In this document: piece by piece, positions 44,070 to 52,979 of the stretch
How the letters are laid out: each line of letters starts with the position of its first letter
Numbering within the stretch: position 1 is the stretch's first letter
DNA from: Ichthyenterobacterium magnum
Lineage (GTDB): Bacteria; Bacteroidota; Bacteroidia; Flavobacteriales; Flavobacteriaceae
DNA length: 64,000 nucleotides
NCBI RefSeq assembly: GCF_003610635.1
Contig: NZ_RAQJ01000001.1
Span: forward strand, 1,054,474 to 1,118,473
Direction: 5' to 3'
Made by a program: the position numbers and the translations under genes
The notes under the pieces: generated by a model
Database searches by the model: none
What the model saw: only the letters and a program-made list of their open reading frames with translations
Told to the model about the DNA's origin: nothing

Positions 44070-44840
44070 TTCCTGTATACTTACTTTATAATTAATTCCG
44101 TAGGTTTTAGTTAAATTATCATCATTAAAAATATCTTTTACAGGTCCAGTTGCAATTTTCTTCACATTCAAGAACGTTACCCAATCAAAATATTCTGGAA
44201 CAGTTTGCAAATCATGATGCACTACAATAACCGTTTTTCTTGCTTTTCGTAATTCTTTTAAAATATTAATAATTGCAATTTCTGTTGTGGCATCTACACC
44301 TTGAAAAGGTTCGTCCATAAAATAAATTGATGCGTTTTGAACCAATGCTCTTGCTAAGAAAATACGTTGTTGCTGCCCGCCAGACAACTGACTTATTTGC
44401 CTGTTTTTAAAAGGAAGCATCCCAACTTTTTCAAGTGCTTCTAGAGCTGCTTTCTTTTCTTTTTGACGTGGTCGTTTTATCCAACCTAAACTACCATAAG
44501 TTCCCATCATAACAACATCTAATGCTGTTGTTGGAAAATCCCAATCGACACTTCCTTTTTGAGGTACATATGCCACAAGTGAACGTTGTTTTTTATATGA
44601 TTTACCATAGATACTTACACTACCAGCTATTGGTTTTAAAATGCCGAGAATAGATTTAATAAGTGTTGATTTTCCTGCGCCATTTGGCCCAACAATAGCC
44701 ATTAAAACACCTTCGGGAATTTCTAAATCAATATCCCAAAGTACAGGTTTGTAATTGTATGCAACGGTTAAATCGTCTACTTGAACAGCAATATTTCCTG
44801 CGGAGGCAGGAATCTTATTTTTGTTTGTTTGTTCCTTCAT
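44067..44840 (-). CDS. Metal ABC transporter ATP-binding protein
   Basis: About 257 residues, the ATPase of the Mn/Zn/Fe importer: Walker A in [13 protein letters not shown], the Q-loop in [13 protein letters not shown], signature LSGGQQQR, Walker B in IYFMDEP, and the His switch in VVHHD. The frame is open up to 44921, but the N-terminal region is built from repeat DNA (the REP-like palindrome at 44794-44813 encodes KIPASAG), so I prefer the ATG at 44840. Conserved sequence begins at [19 protein letters not shown]. Its TAG stop is the first codon of cassette B. Confidence 0.9.
   Translation of the reverse strand: MKEQTNKNKIPASAGNIAVQVDDLTVAYNYKPVLWDIDLEIPEGVLMAIVGPNGAGKSTLIKSILGILKPIAGSVSIYGKSYKKQRSLVAYVPQKGSVDWDFPTTALDVVMMGTYGSLGWIKRPRQKEKKAALEALEKVGMLPFKNRQISQLSGGQQQRIFLARALVQNASIYFMDEPFQGVDATTEIAIINILKELRKARKTVIVVHHDLQTVPEYFDWVTFLNVKKIATGPVKDIFNDDNLTKTYGINYKVSIQE
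44794..44813. repeat. REP-like palindrome inside the ATPase coding start
   Basis: TTTCCTGC (44794-44801) and GCAGGAAT (44806-44813) form a nearly perfect stem around a GGAG loop. The core matches the repeat at 3368-3388. It is translated in frame as part of the N-terminal extension of the ATPase. Confidence 0.55.
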
Positions 44841-45117
44841 AATTTTATTTCTATTCATTTTGTCTTGATACAAAACGAACCAAAAAATCATATCAAAATT
44901 AGGAAATTGCAATAGCACCATTTGCTTTCAAGATACCGTGCTTGAAGCTATGCTTTGCATCTTTATCTCTTCGCTCGTTATTTCTGAATTTTGACTTCTC
45001 TGACCTTGCCAGAATTTCAAGTTCAATTTATATTTTTTGTTTTCATTAGTGTTTTTAAACTAACTAATGTTTTATCAATTCGTATAAAACAGCAAACTGT
45101 AACTGAATACTATAGAC
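44841..45117. other. Repeat-like spacer between the ATPase and solute-binding protein genes
   Basis: No gene is supported. The part from about 44860 to 45025 has words unlike the rest of the window and contains a stem-loop, GCTTTCAAG (44924-44932) / CTTGAAGC (44941-44948). On the minus strand a startless frame of about 40 codons (RSEKSKFRNNERRDKDAKHS) crosses it. It looks like a dispersed repeat, which cannot be confirmed from one copy. Confidence 0.35.
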
Positions 45118-46020
45118 TTACTTAAGTGCGTTTACAATAGTATTCACATTGTATTCAAACATACCAATATATGTTCCTTCAACAGTTCCAGCATTTCCTA
45201 ATGCATCAGAATATAAAGTGCCTCCAATAACAACTTCATGACCTTTAGATTTTACTGCAGCTTGTAAAGCTTCAATAGTTCGTTTAGGAACCGAGCTCTC
45301 AATAAAAATTGCTTTTACGTCTTTTTCTATAATAAAAGCTGCTAATTTTTGTACATCTTGAACACCTGCTTCAGTTGCCGTTGACAAGCCTTGTAAGCCT
45401 ACAACTTCAAACCCATAATTTTTTCCGAAATAGTTAAAAGCATCATGAGCTGTAACTAAAATACGTTTGTCTTTTGGAAGCATTTCAATAGTAGCATTTA
45501 TTTTCTTTTGAAGCGTATCTAGTTTTGCTAAATATTTAGCTTTGTTTTCAATATAATTCGCAGAATTTTCAGGATCTTTATCAGATAAAATTTGCGTTAC
45601 TTTTTTAGCAAATAGTTTAAAGTAATCAATATTAAACCATACATGTGGATCATAATTTGAAGCAAAATAATCTGAACCAATTAAAGTTGTTTTATCTAAT
45701 TCTTCGGCTAAAGCGACAGGTGTTTTATTAGTCATTTTTTCAAAAACCTCAACAAGTTTCCCTTCTAGATGAAGCCCATTAAAGAAGATAATATCAGCAT
45801 CAACTAATTTTGTAACATCACCTTCGCTTGCTTTATATAAATGCGGATCAACTCCGCTTCCCATCAAACCCTGAACATTGATTAAATCGCCACCAATGTT
45901 TTTTACCAAGTCGGTAATCATGGTTGTAGTTGTAACAACATTTAATTTACCGTTAGTTTGTTTGTCTTGTTTACAACTAACGGTTAAAATAATAGCTAAT
46001 AATAGTATCGTCTTTTTCAT
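45118..46020 (-). CDS. Metal ABC transporter solute-binding lipoprotein (ZnuA/MntA type)
   Basis: A 300-residue cluster A-I binding protein, lipid-anchored through Cys16 (LTVSC). The metal ligands appear in the expected order: His in GVDPHLYKASEGD, His in YDPHVWFNIDYF, the AHDAFNYFGKNYG block, and the acidic residue in IFIESSVPKRTIEAL. There is no His-rich loop, so Mn2+ or Fe2+ fits better than Zn2+; this is inference, supported by the DtxR-type regulator in the operon. It follows the OM protein gene by 4 bp. Confidence 0.93.
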   Translation of the reverse strand: MKKTILLLAIILTVSCKQDKQTNGKLNVVTTTTMITDLVKNIGGDLINVQGLMGSGVDPHLYKASEGDVTKLVDADIIFFNGLHLEGKLVEVFEKMTNKTPVALAEELDKTTLIGSDYFASNYDPHVWFNIDYFKLFAKKVTQILSDKDPENSANYIENKAKYLAKLDTLQKKINATIEMLPKDKRILVTAHDAFNYFGKNYGFEVVGLQGLSTATEAGVQDVQKLAAFIIEKDVKAIFIESSVPKRTIEALQAAVKSKGHEVVIGGTLYSDALGNAGTVEGTYIGMFEYNVNTIVNALK

Positions 46021-46024
46021 GATT

Positions 46025-46816
46025 TTATTTTTTTAAAATTCTATAACTTGCTCCTATTCCTACTAGTAAGTCTTGTCCTTTAGTTATACTTGTACCAACA
46101 TAAGCATCTAATTGTAAATCGTTAGATACGAGATATGTAAATCCAGCATCCCAATAATGATTGGCAGAACTATCTTCTGGAAGGTCACCGTAAAGTTCAG
46201 CATAAAAACCAAACTTATCTGATATACTATAGCCATAAGCTACAGTGTAAATAGCTGCAGCTTCTGGAGAGTCATTTCCCCATTCACCTCCAAGATTATA
46301 GCCTAAACTTGACTTTTCACTTAACGTATGCGAAAAAGAAAACCTAAAATCTATTGCTGTAGATTCTGGTCTGTAATCTTGTGAAGCACTAAAAAGAGGA
46401 AAAACATGACCGATTAATGCAATTTCTGGCATGACTCCTTTTTCTTCGGCAATATCAACTTTTACGCCTAATAATAATGGAGAAAAGCCGCTGGTAACAT
46501 TATTTAGTTTATTACCATTTACTTTAGTTGTTCCTTCTACAAAATCCCAACCTAAACGTAATTCCATATTGTCTAAAATTCCGTAACGAATTAAGGTTGT
46601 GTTGTATGTGTAATTTTCAGATTTAATAGTATTGTCTTCAAACGATTCGTATAAACCACCAGTTTCAATTTGTAGATTACCTTTACCCACAGTTGAAGAT
46701 GCTTCGGTTGCATCTGGTCTATCTGTAACCAATGCTTCAGTATCATTCTGCTCTTGAGAATAGGTTAAACTCGTAAATAATAGTATAAATAAACAGATGT
46801 AATTTTTAGTTTTCAT
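46025..46816 (-). CDS. Outer-membrane beta-barrel protein of the metal operon
   Basis: A 263-residue protein with a signal peptide (about 1-20, LTYSQ) and a body of amphipathic strands starting VTDRPDATEASSTVGKGNLQIETGGLYE, the pattern of the MetA-pathway phenol-degradation-like (transporter) barrels. Its start overlaps the DtxR gene by 11 bp and it is followed by the solute-binding protein after 4 bp, so it may be the outer-membrane entry or exit for the metal. The role is inferred from context only. Confidence 0.82.
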   Translation of the reverse strand: MKTKNYICLFILLFTSLTYSQEQNDTEALVTDRPDATEASSTVGKGNLQIETGGLYESFEDNTIKSENYTYNTTLIRYGILDNMELRLGWDFVEGTTKVNGNKLNNVTSGFSPLLLGVKVDIAEEKGVMPEIALIGHVFPLFSASQDYRPESTAIDFRFSFSHTLSEKSSLGYNLGGEWGNDSPEAAAIYTVAYGYSISDKFGFYAELYGDLPEDSSANHYWDAGFTYLVSNDLQLDAYVGTSITKGQDLLVGIGASYRILKK

Positions 46817-47462
46817 TGATATAAATAATGTTTGTAAAATCTTCGTTTAAGAGAATTGTATTAGTGTTTATAGTGATTTGGGTCATTTTGTTTTTAGTGA
46901 ACTGTTTTGAAACTAAAATAGTGTTTCCGTATTTCAATCCGTTTTGCGCACAAAAATCAAAAAATTCTTTATCGTCACTCATTAAGCGAGATATGATATA
47001 TGTTTTCCCTTCTTTGGCTTTAGATAAAGAAATAGATGTATCTTCTGTAGTGATTTCACCATTAGCATTTGGAATTGGGTCTCCGTGAGGATCAAACTTT
47101 GGGTGTCCTAAGTATTCGCTTATTTTTTCAGCTAATAAATCTGATGTCTGATGTTCTAGTAATTCTGCTTCTTTATGAATATCATGTAAAGACATATCAA
47201 ACATTTTAAACAAGAAGGCTTCCCAAAGGCGATGCTTTCTAACAACATTTAATGCCATTTTGGTCCCTTTTTTAGTAAGCCGTAATTTTTGATACTTTTC
47301 GTAATGCAATAAATCTTTAGTTGCTAATTTTTTAGCCATATCTGTTGCTGCAGCATTAGATATGCCAAGTTTTTTTGCAATGTTACCTGGCTTGGTATCA
47401 TTAATATCATGCTTGTCGTTTTTGTAAATTGCTTTTACAAAGTTTTCAATAGCTATAGACAT
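46806..47462 (-). CDS. DtxR/MntR-family metal-dependent repressor
   Basis: A 218-residue regulator and first gene of the metal operon. The N-terminal winged helix is clear (NIAKKLGISNAAATDMAKKLATKDLLHYEKYQKLRLTKKG), followed by the dimerisation and metal-binding helices (RKHRLWEAFLFKMFDMSLHDIHKEAELLEHQTSD, with ligands such as the His and Glu there) and GHPKFDPHGDPIP. A C-terminal FeoA/SH3-like domain fills 145-218. With a 16-bp palindrome at the transcription start it probably represses its own operon when Mn2+ or Fe2+ is plentiful. Confidence 0.93.
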   Translation of the reverse strand: MSIAIENFVKAIYKNDKHDINDTKPGNIAKKLGISNAAATDMAKKLATKDLLHYEKYQKLRLTKKGTKMALNVVRKHRLWEAFLFKMFDMSLHDIHKEAELLEHQTSDLLAEKISEYLGHPKFDPHGDPIPNANGEITTEDTSISLSKAKEGKTYIISRLMSDDKEFFDFCAQNGLKYGNTILVSKQFTKNKMTQITINTNTILLNEDFTNIIYINEN

Positions 47463-47483
47463 TTTTAATTGCTTTAATTAATT

Positions 47484-47499
47484 TTTAAGCTTGCTTAAA
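47484..47499. promoter_or_regulatory. Probable DtxR-family operator
   Basis: TTTAAGCTTGCTTAAA: arms TTTAAGC and GCTTAAA around TT. It covers about +3 to +18 of the transcript from the promoter at 47514-47507, 22 bp before the repressor ATG, a position that fits autorepression. Confidence 0.65.
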
Positions 47500-47506
47500 T
47501 ATTTTA

Positions 47507-47514
47507 CAAATGTA
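47507..47514 (-). promoter_or_regulatory. -7 element of the metal operon promoter
   Basis: TACATTTG on the minus strand, a perfect TAnnTTTG. No convincing TTG is seen at -33, in keeping with a regulated promoter. Confidence 0.6.
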
Positions 47515-47582
47515 ACTAAAAAATTTAACTATGAACTACGTTTTATAATTGTTAACTTTCGCCTTTAATCAAAAATTGACCT

Positions 47583-49619
47583 ATGAATCGTTTTATTGTC
47601 GCCCTAATTTCAATAGTTTTTTTTCAAACACTATCTAGTCAAAACAAAAATTTACCCTTTCAACCTTTAGATGTTTTTGAGTTAGAATGGGCTTCTAGTC
47701 CAGAGATTTCTCCTAAAGGTGATCAAATTATATATAGAAGAACTGGTTTTGATATTATGAAAGATGCTTCTAAAGGGAACCTATGGATTATTAATACCGA
47801 TGGATCTAACAATAGAAAACTAACTTCAAGAGAGGTTAATGAATATCAAGCAAAATGGTCACCAGATGGTAACAGAATTGCATTTGTGAGCTCTACAGAC
47901 GAAGGCTCTGAGTTATATATGTATTGGATAAAAACAGGGCAGATTGCTAAGTTATCTCAGCTTGAAAAATCACCAAGCTCAATAACATGGTCTCCAGATG
48001 GCAAGCATATTGCATTTACAATGTTTGTTTCAGAAAAACCACCAGTTGTAGCAAAAATGCCTTTAAAACCTAAAGGTGCAAAATGGGCTAAGCCAGCAAG
48101 AATAACCGATCGCTTAAAGCATGAAAGAGATGGTGGTGGTTATATGCAACCTGGATTTACTCATGTTTTTATAATGCCTTCAGAAGGAGGATCTCCTAGA
48201 CAGATTACTAGTGGAAATTACAGTCATGGTGGAAGTTTATCATTTTCGCCAGATGGAAGAGCAATTTATTTTTCAGCTAATAGAAGTGAAAATTGGGAAT
48301 ATGAATTTAGAAACAGCGAAGTTTATAAAGTTAATATCGACTCAAAAAAAATCACAGCATTAACCTCTCAAAATGGACCAGATTATGCTCCTAAAGTTTC
48401 ACCTAACGGAAAAACTATTGCATTTCTTGGTTATAAAGATAAAGTGCAAGCATATCAAAATACGGTTTTAAGCCTTATAGATGCTAACGGAAAAAACCAA
48501 AGAATTCTATCTTCAAAATTAGATAGAAGCATTTCAGATATGTCTTGGGATAATTCAGGAAAAGGCTTATACATTACTTATGACGACAGAGGAAATACAA
48601 AAATAGCTCATATCAATCTAAACGGAACTATAACTAAACTTGCTGATAATTTGGGTGGTACCACTATTGGTCGTCCTTATGGTGGCGGATCGTATTCTGT
48701 TTCAAAAAACGGAACATTGGTTTATACTTATACGCGACCTGAACATCCATCAGATATTGCTGTATTACAACCAAAACAAAAGCAGCCTAAATTAATTACT
48801 CATTTAAACGCAGATATTTTAGATTATAGAACTTTAGGTAATGTTGAAGAGGTTTGGTATAAGTCTACTTACGACAATCGTGATATCCAAGGTTGGATTG
48901 TAAAACCTCCATTTTATGACGCTTCAAAAAAGTATTCTTTATTAGTTGAAAACCATGGTGGACCAATTTCTAATTATGGTGATCGTTTTTCTCCAGAAAT
49001 GCAACTTTATGCTGCAGATGGTTATGTGGTGTTTTATCCAAACCCAAGAGGAAGTACAAGTTATGGTGAAGAATTTGCAAATCTTTTATACAACAATTAT
49101 CCTGGACAAGATTATAATGATGTTATGGATGGTGTTGAGTATTTAATAAAAAAAGGGATTGTTGATAATGACAACTTATTTGTTACAGGCGGAAGTGCTG
49201 GTGGTATTATGACGGCTTGGATTATTGGAAAAACAAACCGATTTAAAGCAGCAGCTGTGCACAAACCTGTTATTAATTGGATTAGTAAAACCTTGGTGGC
49301 AGATAATTATTATGGTTATGCTAATTCGCGTTATTCAGGACAGCCTTGGGAAAATTTTGAAACCTATTGGAAATTTTCGCCAATCTCATTAGTTGGAAAC
49401 GTTGAAACACCAACAATGGTTATTGTTGGGATGAACGACTTAAGAACACCACCAAGTGAAGCCAAACAGTTTTACCATGCTTTAAAATTGCGTAAGATTG
49501 AAACCGTATTGGTTGAGTTACCTGATGCATCACATGGTATTAATAAAAAACCGAGTAATTTAATTAGTAAAGTAGCTCATACTTTGGCATGGTTTAGAAA
49601 ATATAATATCGAAGATTAA
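47583..49619 (+). CDS. S9-family prolyl oligopeptidase-like peptidase
   Basis: A 678-residue exported serine peptidase: signal peptide (about 1-19), a WD40-like beta-propeller (PD40 repeats such as KWSPDGNRIAFVSS, TWSPDGKHIAFTM, SFSPDGRAIYFSA, KVSPNGKTIAFLG) and an alpha/beta-hydrolase domain with the nucleophile Ser538 in TGGSAGG, Asp in VGMNDLRTPPSEA and His in DASHG. It is likely to cleave peptides in the periplasm for nutrition. Divergent from the metal operon; no consensus promoter found. Confidence 0.92.
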   Translation: MNRFIVALISIVFFQTLSSQNKNLPFQPLDVFELEWASSPEISPKGDQIIYRRTGFDIMKDASKGNLWIINTDGSNNRKLTSREVNEYQAKWSPDGNRIAFVSSTDEGSELYMYWIKTGQIAKLSQLEKSPSSITWSPDGKHIAFTMFVSEKPPVVAKMPLKPKGAKWAKPARITDRLKHERDGGGYMQPGFTHVFIMPSEGGSPRQITSGNYSHGGSLSFSPDGRAIYFSANRSENWEYEFRNSEVYKVNIDSKKITALTSQNGPDYAPKVSPNGKTIAFLGYKDKVQAYQNTVLSLIDANGKNQRILSSKLDRSISDMSWDNSGKGLYITYDDRGNTKIAHINLNGTITKLADNLGGTTIGRPYGGGSYSVSKNGTLVYTYTRPEHPSDIAVLQPKQKQPKLITHLNADILDYRTLGNVEEVWYKSTYDNRDIQGWIVKPPFYDASKKYSLLVENHGGPISNYGDRFSPEMQLYAADGYVVFYPNPRGSTSYGEEFANLLYNNYPGQDYNDVMDGVEYLIKKGIVDNDNLFVTGGSAGGIMTAWIIGKTNRFKAAAVHKPVINWISKTLVADNYYGYANSRYSGQPWENFETYWKFSPISLVGNVETPTMVIVGMNDLRTPPSEAKQFYHALKLRKIETVLVELPDASHGINKKPSNLISKVAHTLAWFRKYNIED

Positions 49620-49753
49620 TCACAACCACAACCTGAAGACCCACAACTTTTGTTTGATTCTTTTTTAGGTTTTAACACAAACTTCTTAGCTAAGTAAACT
49701 AATGCTAAACTCACTGTGATAATAACTAATATGGTTTGAATGGTTGTATTCAT
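49616..49753 (-). CDS. FeoB-associated Cys-rich membrane protein
   Basis: A 45-residue gene too short for normal gene finders: MNTTIQTILVIITVSLALVYLAKKF, one membrane helix, then a basic linker and the tail SCGSSGCGCD. This layout (helix, Lys-rich linker, Cys cluster) is the FeoB-associated Cys-rich family, thought to replace FeoC in Bacteroidota. It lies 32 bp behind feoB on the same strand. Its stop overlaps the stop of the convergent S9 peptidase gene. The cysteines may bind iron or sense redox state (inference). Confidence 0.88.
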   Translation of the reverse strand: MNTTIQTILVIITVSLALVYLAKKFVLKPKKESNKSCGSSGCGCD

Positions 49754-49785
49754 AAAGTTGTTAAGTTGTATAAATGTACAAAAGA

Positions 49786-51882
49786 TTACTTAATAAATTG
49801 AAAAGCAATTAATGCAGCAACGTAAGCAATAACTGTCATGCTTGCTAATTGAATCATAGGCCATTTCCAGCTATTGGTTTCCCGTTTAACAATAGCTAAT
49901 GTGCTCATACATTGCATTGCAAAAGCATAAAACAATAATAGGGATATTCCTGAGGCCAATGTAAAAACCTTTTTGCCATTGCTATGTACTTCAGCTGCCA
50001 TTTTACTTTTAATAGTGTCTTCATCTTCTCCTGCGCTACCAACACTATAAATGGTTGCTAAAGTTCCTACAAATACTTCTCTAGCGGCAAAAGATGTAAC
50101 AACACCAATACCAATTTTCCAGTCATAACCTAAAGGTTTAATGGCAGGTTCTATTGCTTTTCCAACAATACCGATATAACTATGCTCTAATTTGTGTGCA
50201 GCAATTTTATCTTCTAATGCCTCCTCAGTAAGTGATGTATGTTCTGTTCTTACAATTGTTTCGGCATTATTAAATTGTTCTCCAGGACCATAAGAGGCTA
50301 AAACCCAAAGCACAATAGATATGGCTAGAATAATTCTACCAGCTTCAAATACAAAAGTCTTAGTCTTTTCTATAACAGTTAAAGCCACATTTTTAAACAA
50401 CGGAACTTTATAACTAGGCATTTCTACAACAAAAAAGGACTTACTTTTAATTTTTAAAATTCTATTTAATAAATATGCTGAGAAAACAGCCATTAAAAAC
50501 CCAAGTAAGTATAGAAGCATAAGTGTTAAGGCTTGATAGCTTAAACCGAAAAAACGACCTTCAGGAATAACTAAAGCAATAATAATAAGATAAACAGGCA
50601 AACGAGCAGAACATGTTGTAAATGGCGTTACAAGAATAGTAATTAAACGCTCTTTCCAATTCTCAATATTTCGAGTTGCCATAATTGCTGGAATAGCGCA
50701 TGCTGTACCAGAAATAAGAGGCACAACACTTTTTCCGCTTAATCCAAAACGTCTCATTACGCGATCCATTAAAAACACAACGCGACTCATATAGCCACTT
50801 TCTTCAAGTATGGCTATAAATAAAAACAAGAAGGCAATTTGCGGAATAAATATAACAACACCTCCAATTCCTGCAATAATACCTTCGGCTAACAAATTAG
50901 TAAAAGCACCTTCAGGAAGTACGCTTTTTACCCATTCACTTAATGAAGCAAAAGAACTATCTATAAAATCCATTGGTACACTAGACCAATCGTAGATAGC
51001 TTGAAAAATTGTTAAAAGAATAATTCCAAAAATAGCATAACCCCAAACTTTATGAGTTAGAATTCTATCCAGTTTTATACGTAAATCTGTGGCATTTTTT
51101 AAGTCTATGGTCTGTCCTTTTTTAAGAACATTATTTATAAACTGATAGCGCTTAATGGTTTCTTTTTGTTGCAAACGCTTTAAATCTCCAGGCTTTTTTG
51201 TTTTAAAATTATTTACAGCATCAATTGTTTTTCTATCTGTTTTACCAAAATTTACATCTTGAGTAATTACTAGCCAAAGCTTGTATAATAATTGATTAGG
51301 AAATGCTTTTCTGAGGTTATTAAAATAGGCGATATCAATTTCTGAAGCATTTAAACAAGGCTTTATAGAGAGCTCTTTGTAGTTAGAAATAAGCTGCTTT
51401 AAATCTTGAATTCCTTTATTTTTTCTAGTGCTTATGAGCGCTATTTTGGTTTCAAGATGTTGTTCTAAATAGTCTATATCTAAAGAAATACCTTTGCGTT
51501 GCATTCTGTCAGACATATTAATCGCAAGAATTACAGGAATTTCTAAATCTTTAATTTGAGTAAATAAAAGTAGGTTTCGCTTTAAGTTTTCAACATCACT
51601 AACAACAACTGCTACATCAGGAAAATCTTTATCGTTTTTGTTTAAAAGAAGCTCAATAACTACATTCTCATCAAGAGACGAAGCGTTTAAACTATAAGTT
51701 CCTGGTAAATCTATAATATGAGCTTTTACGCCACGATGTAGTTTACAAAGCCCTTCTTTTTTTTCAACCGTAATCCCAGGATAATTACCAACTTTTTGAT
51801 TTAAACCGGTAAGTGCATTAAAAACAGATGTTTTTCCAGTATTTGGATTTCCTATTAAAGCTACATTTATCTGTTTACTCAT
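49786..51882 (-). CDS. feoB: Ferrous iron transporter FeoB
   Basis: A 698-residue Fe2+ importer of the inner membrane. An N-terminal G domain shows G1 GNPNTGKTS (11-19), G3 DLPGTYSL and G4 NMSD; a linker domain follows to about 270; the membrane part carries the two Gate motifs, including LVTPFTTCSARLPVY with its conserved Cys and the later FAAREVFVGTLATIYSVG. Preceded by feoA with an 8-bp overlap and followed by the Cys-rich protein, completing a three-gene Feo operon. Confidence 0.96.
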   Translation of the reverse strand: MSKQINVALIGNPNTGKTSVFNALTGLNQKVGNYPGITVEKKEGLCKLHRGVKAHIIDLPGTYSLNASSLDENVVIELLLNKNDKDFPDVAVVVSDVENLKRNLLLFTQIKDLEIPVILAINMSDRMQRKGISLDIDYLEQHLETKIALISTRKNKGIQDLKQLISNYKELSIKPCLNASEIDIAYFNNLRKAFPNQLLYKLWLVITQDVNFGKTDRKTIDAVNNFKTKKPGDLKRLQQKETIKRYQFINNVLKKGQTIDLKNATDLRIKLDRILTHKVWGYAIFGIILLTIFQAIYDWSSVPMDFIDSSFASLSEWVKSVLPEGAFTNLLAEGIIAGIGGVVIFIPQIAFLFLFIAILEESGYMSRVVFLMDRVMRRFGLSGKSVVPLISGTACAIPAIMATRNIENWKERLITILVTPFTTCSARLPVYLIIIALVIPEGRFFGLSYQALTLMLLYLLGFLMAVFSAYLLNRILKIKSKSFFVVEMPSYKVPLFKNVALTVIEKTKTFVFEAGRIILAISIVLWVLASYGPGEQFNNAETIVRTEHTSLTEEALEDKIAAHKLEHSYIGIVGKAIEPAIKPLGYDWKIGIGVVTSFAAREVFVGTLATIYSVGSAGEDEDTIKSKMAAEVHSNGKKVFTLASGISLLLFYAFAMQCMSTLAIVKRETNSWKWPMIQLASMTVIAYVAALIAFQFIK

Positions 51883-52108
51883 TTGTAATTTCTATTTGAA
51901 TATGAATAGCAGTCTCTTTTCTTATAGCTAAATGAGTTCCATTTATATTTAGATACATTGGATCTGCAAAAGGAGCGACTTGTACAAGCTCTACGTTGTT
52001 ACCAGGTAAACAACCCATTTCTAGTAATTTTAAAGGAATATGATAAGATGATACATCTATAATTATCCCACGTTCACCGCGTTTTAAATGTGCTAAAGTT
52101 GTTTGCAA
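51875..52108 (-). CDS. feoA: FeoA-type SH3-like iron transport protein
   Basis: A 77-residue cytosolic SH3-like protein that supports FeoB. TTLAHLKRGERGIIIDVS, LLEMGCLPGNNVELVQVAPFADP and GTHLAIRKE are the usual FeoA blocks. The only usable start is TTG at 52108, since the frame is closed just upstream. A -7 element TATTTTTG is on the minus strand at 52142-52135. The 8-base overlap with feoB indicates coupled translation. Confidence 0.92.
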   Translation of the reverse strand: MQTTLAHLKRGERGIIIDVSSYHIPLKLLEMGCLPGNNVELVQVAPFADPMYLNINGTHLAIRKETAIHIQIEITNE

Positions 52109-52180
52109 GCTTATTTAGATTGATTTTAAAGAAGCAAAAATAACGTAAAATTATAGGGTAAAAAAATTGTAGCTTAAAAA

Positions 52181-52852
52181 CTATTGGTATTCTTTTTTTA
52201 GGGTTTTTATGTCTTCCAATAATGTTGTTATATCTTCAGGATTAGTGCCATCATAAAAGCCTCTAATTTGTCTTTTTTTATCGATAAGCATAAAGTTTTC
52301 TGTATGTATCATATCATACGCATCGCCATTTCCAAAGTCTTTTACGGCTAAATAACTTTTTCTTGCCAAATCATAGATTTGTTTTTTATCGCCAGTGACT
52401 AAATTCCATTTTTTATCATTGACTCCCTTTTTTTTGGCGTAGCGTTTAAGCTGCTCTACAGAATCTATTTTAGGAGTTACAGAATGCGATAAAAGTAAAA
52501 CCTCATCATCATTTAATATTTCTTTTTGTATTTCATACATATGATCTGTCATGATAGGACAAATAGTAGCACATGTAGTAAAAAAGAAATCTGCCACATA
52601 AATTTTATCTTTATAATCATCTTGAGTTATGGTTTTTCCGTTTTGATTTTGTAAACTAAAATCTGCTATATGATGATACCTTTTTTTATGCTGAATTGTA
52701 CTATCTACCATCTCAGCATTAACCATGGCTGGTTGATATATGGGTAGTACTTTAGTGGGTTTTAAAATGGAGTAAAAAACAGAAATGATTATTACAGAAA
52801 GAATCAGTAAAACAATTCCGAAATATTTATAGTCTTTAAAAAAGGAGAGCAT
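52181..52852 (-). CDS. SCO1/SenC-family protein
   Basis: A 223-residue thioredoxin-like membrane-anchored protein (helix at about 9-29) that delivers copper or reduces thiols for the CuA site of cytochrome c oxidase. The copper-binding Cys94 and Cys98 are in FFTTCATICPIM, and the third ligand His is in YDMIHTENFMLID near 184. The family fold is complete (HIADFSLQNQNGKTITQDDYKDKIYVADFF). It is a single gene between the Feo operon and the M1 peptidase gene. Confidence 0.92.
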   Translation of the reverse strand: MLSFFKDYKYFGIVLLILSVIIISVFYSILKPTKVLPIYQPAMVNAEMVDSTIQHKKRYHHIADFSLQNQNGKTITQDDYKDKIYVADFFFTTCATICPIMTDHMYEIQKEILNDDEVLLLSHSVTPKIDSVEQLKRYAKKKGVNDKKWNLVTGDKKQIYDLARKSYLAVKDFGNGDAYDMIHTENFMLIDKKRQIRGFYDGTNPEDITTLLEDIKTLKKEYQ

Positions 52853-52979
52853 TTACTTGTTTTTAGGTCTTAAACGTAAGATTTGAGGGCAAAAATACGA
52901 CAGATTTACTATAAAATAAGTATTTTTAACACGCTAAATTACTCAACCTCGAGTAGTTGAAAAGAAAAATCACACACTA

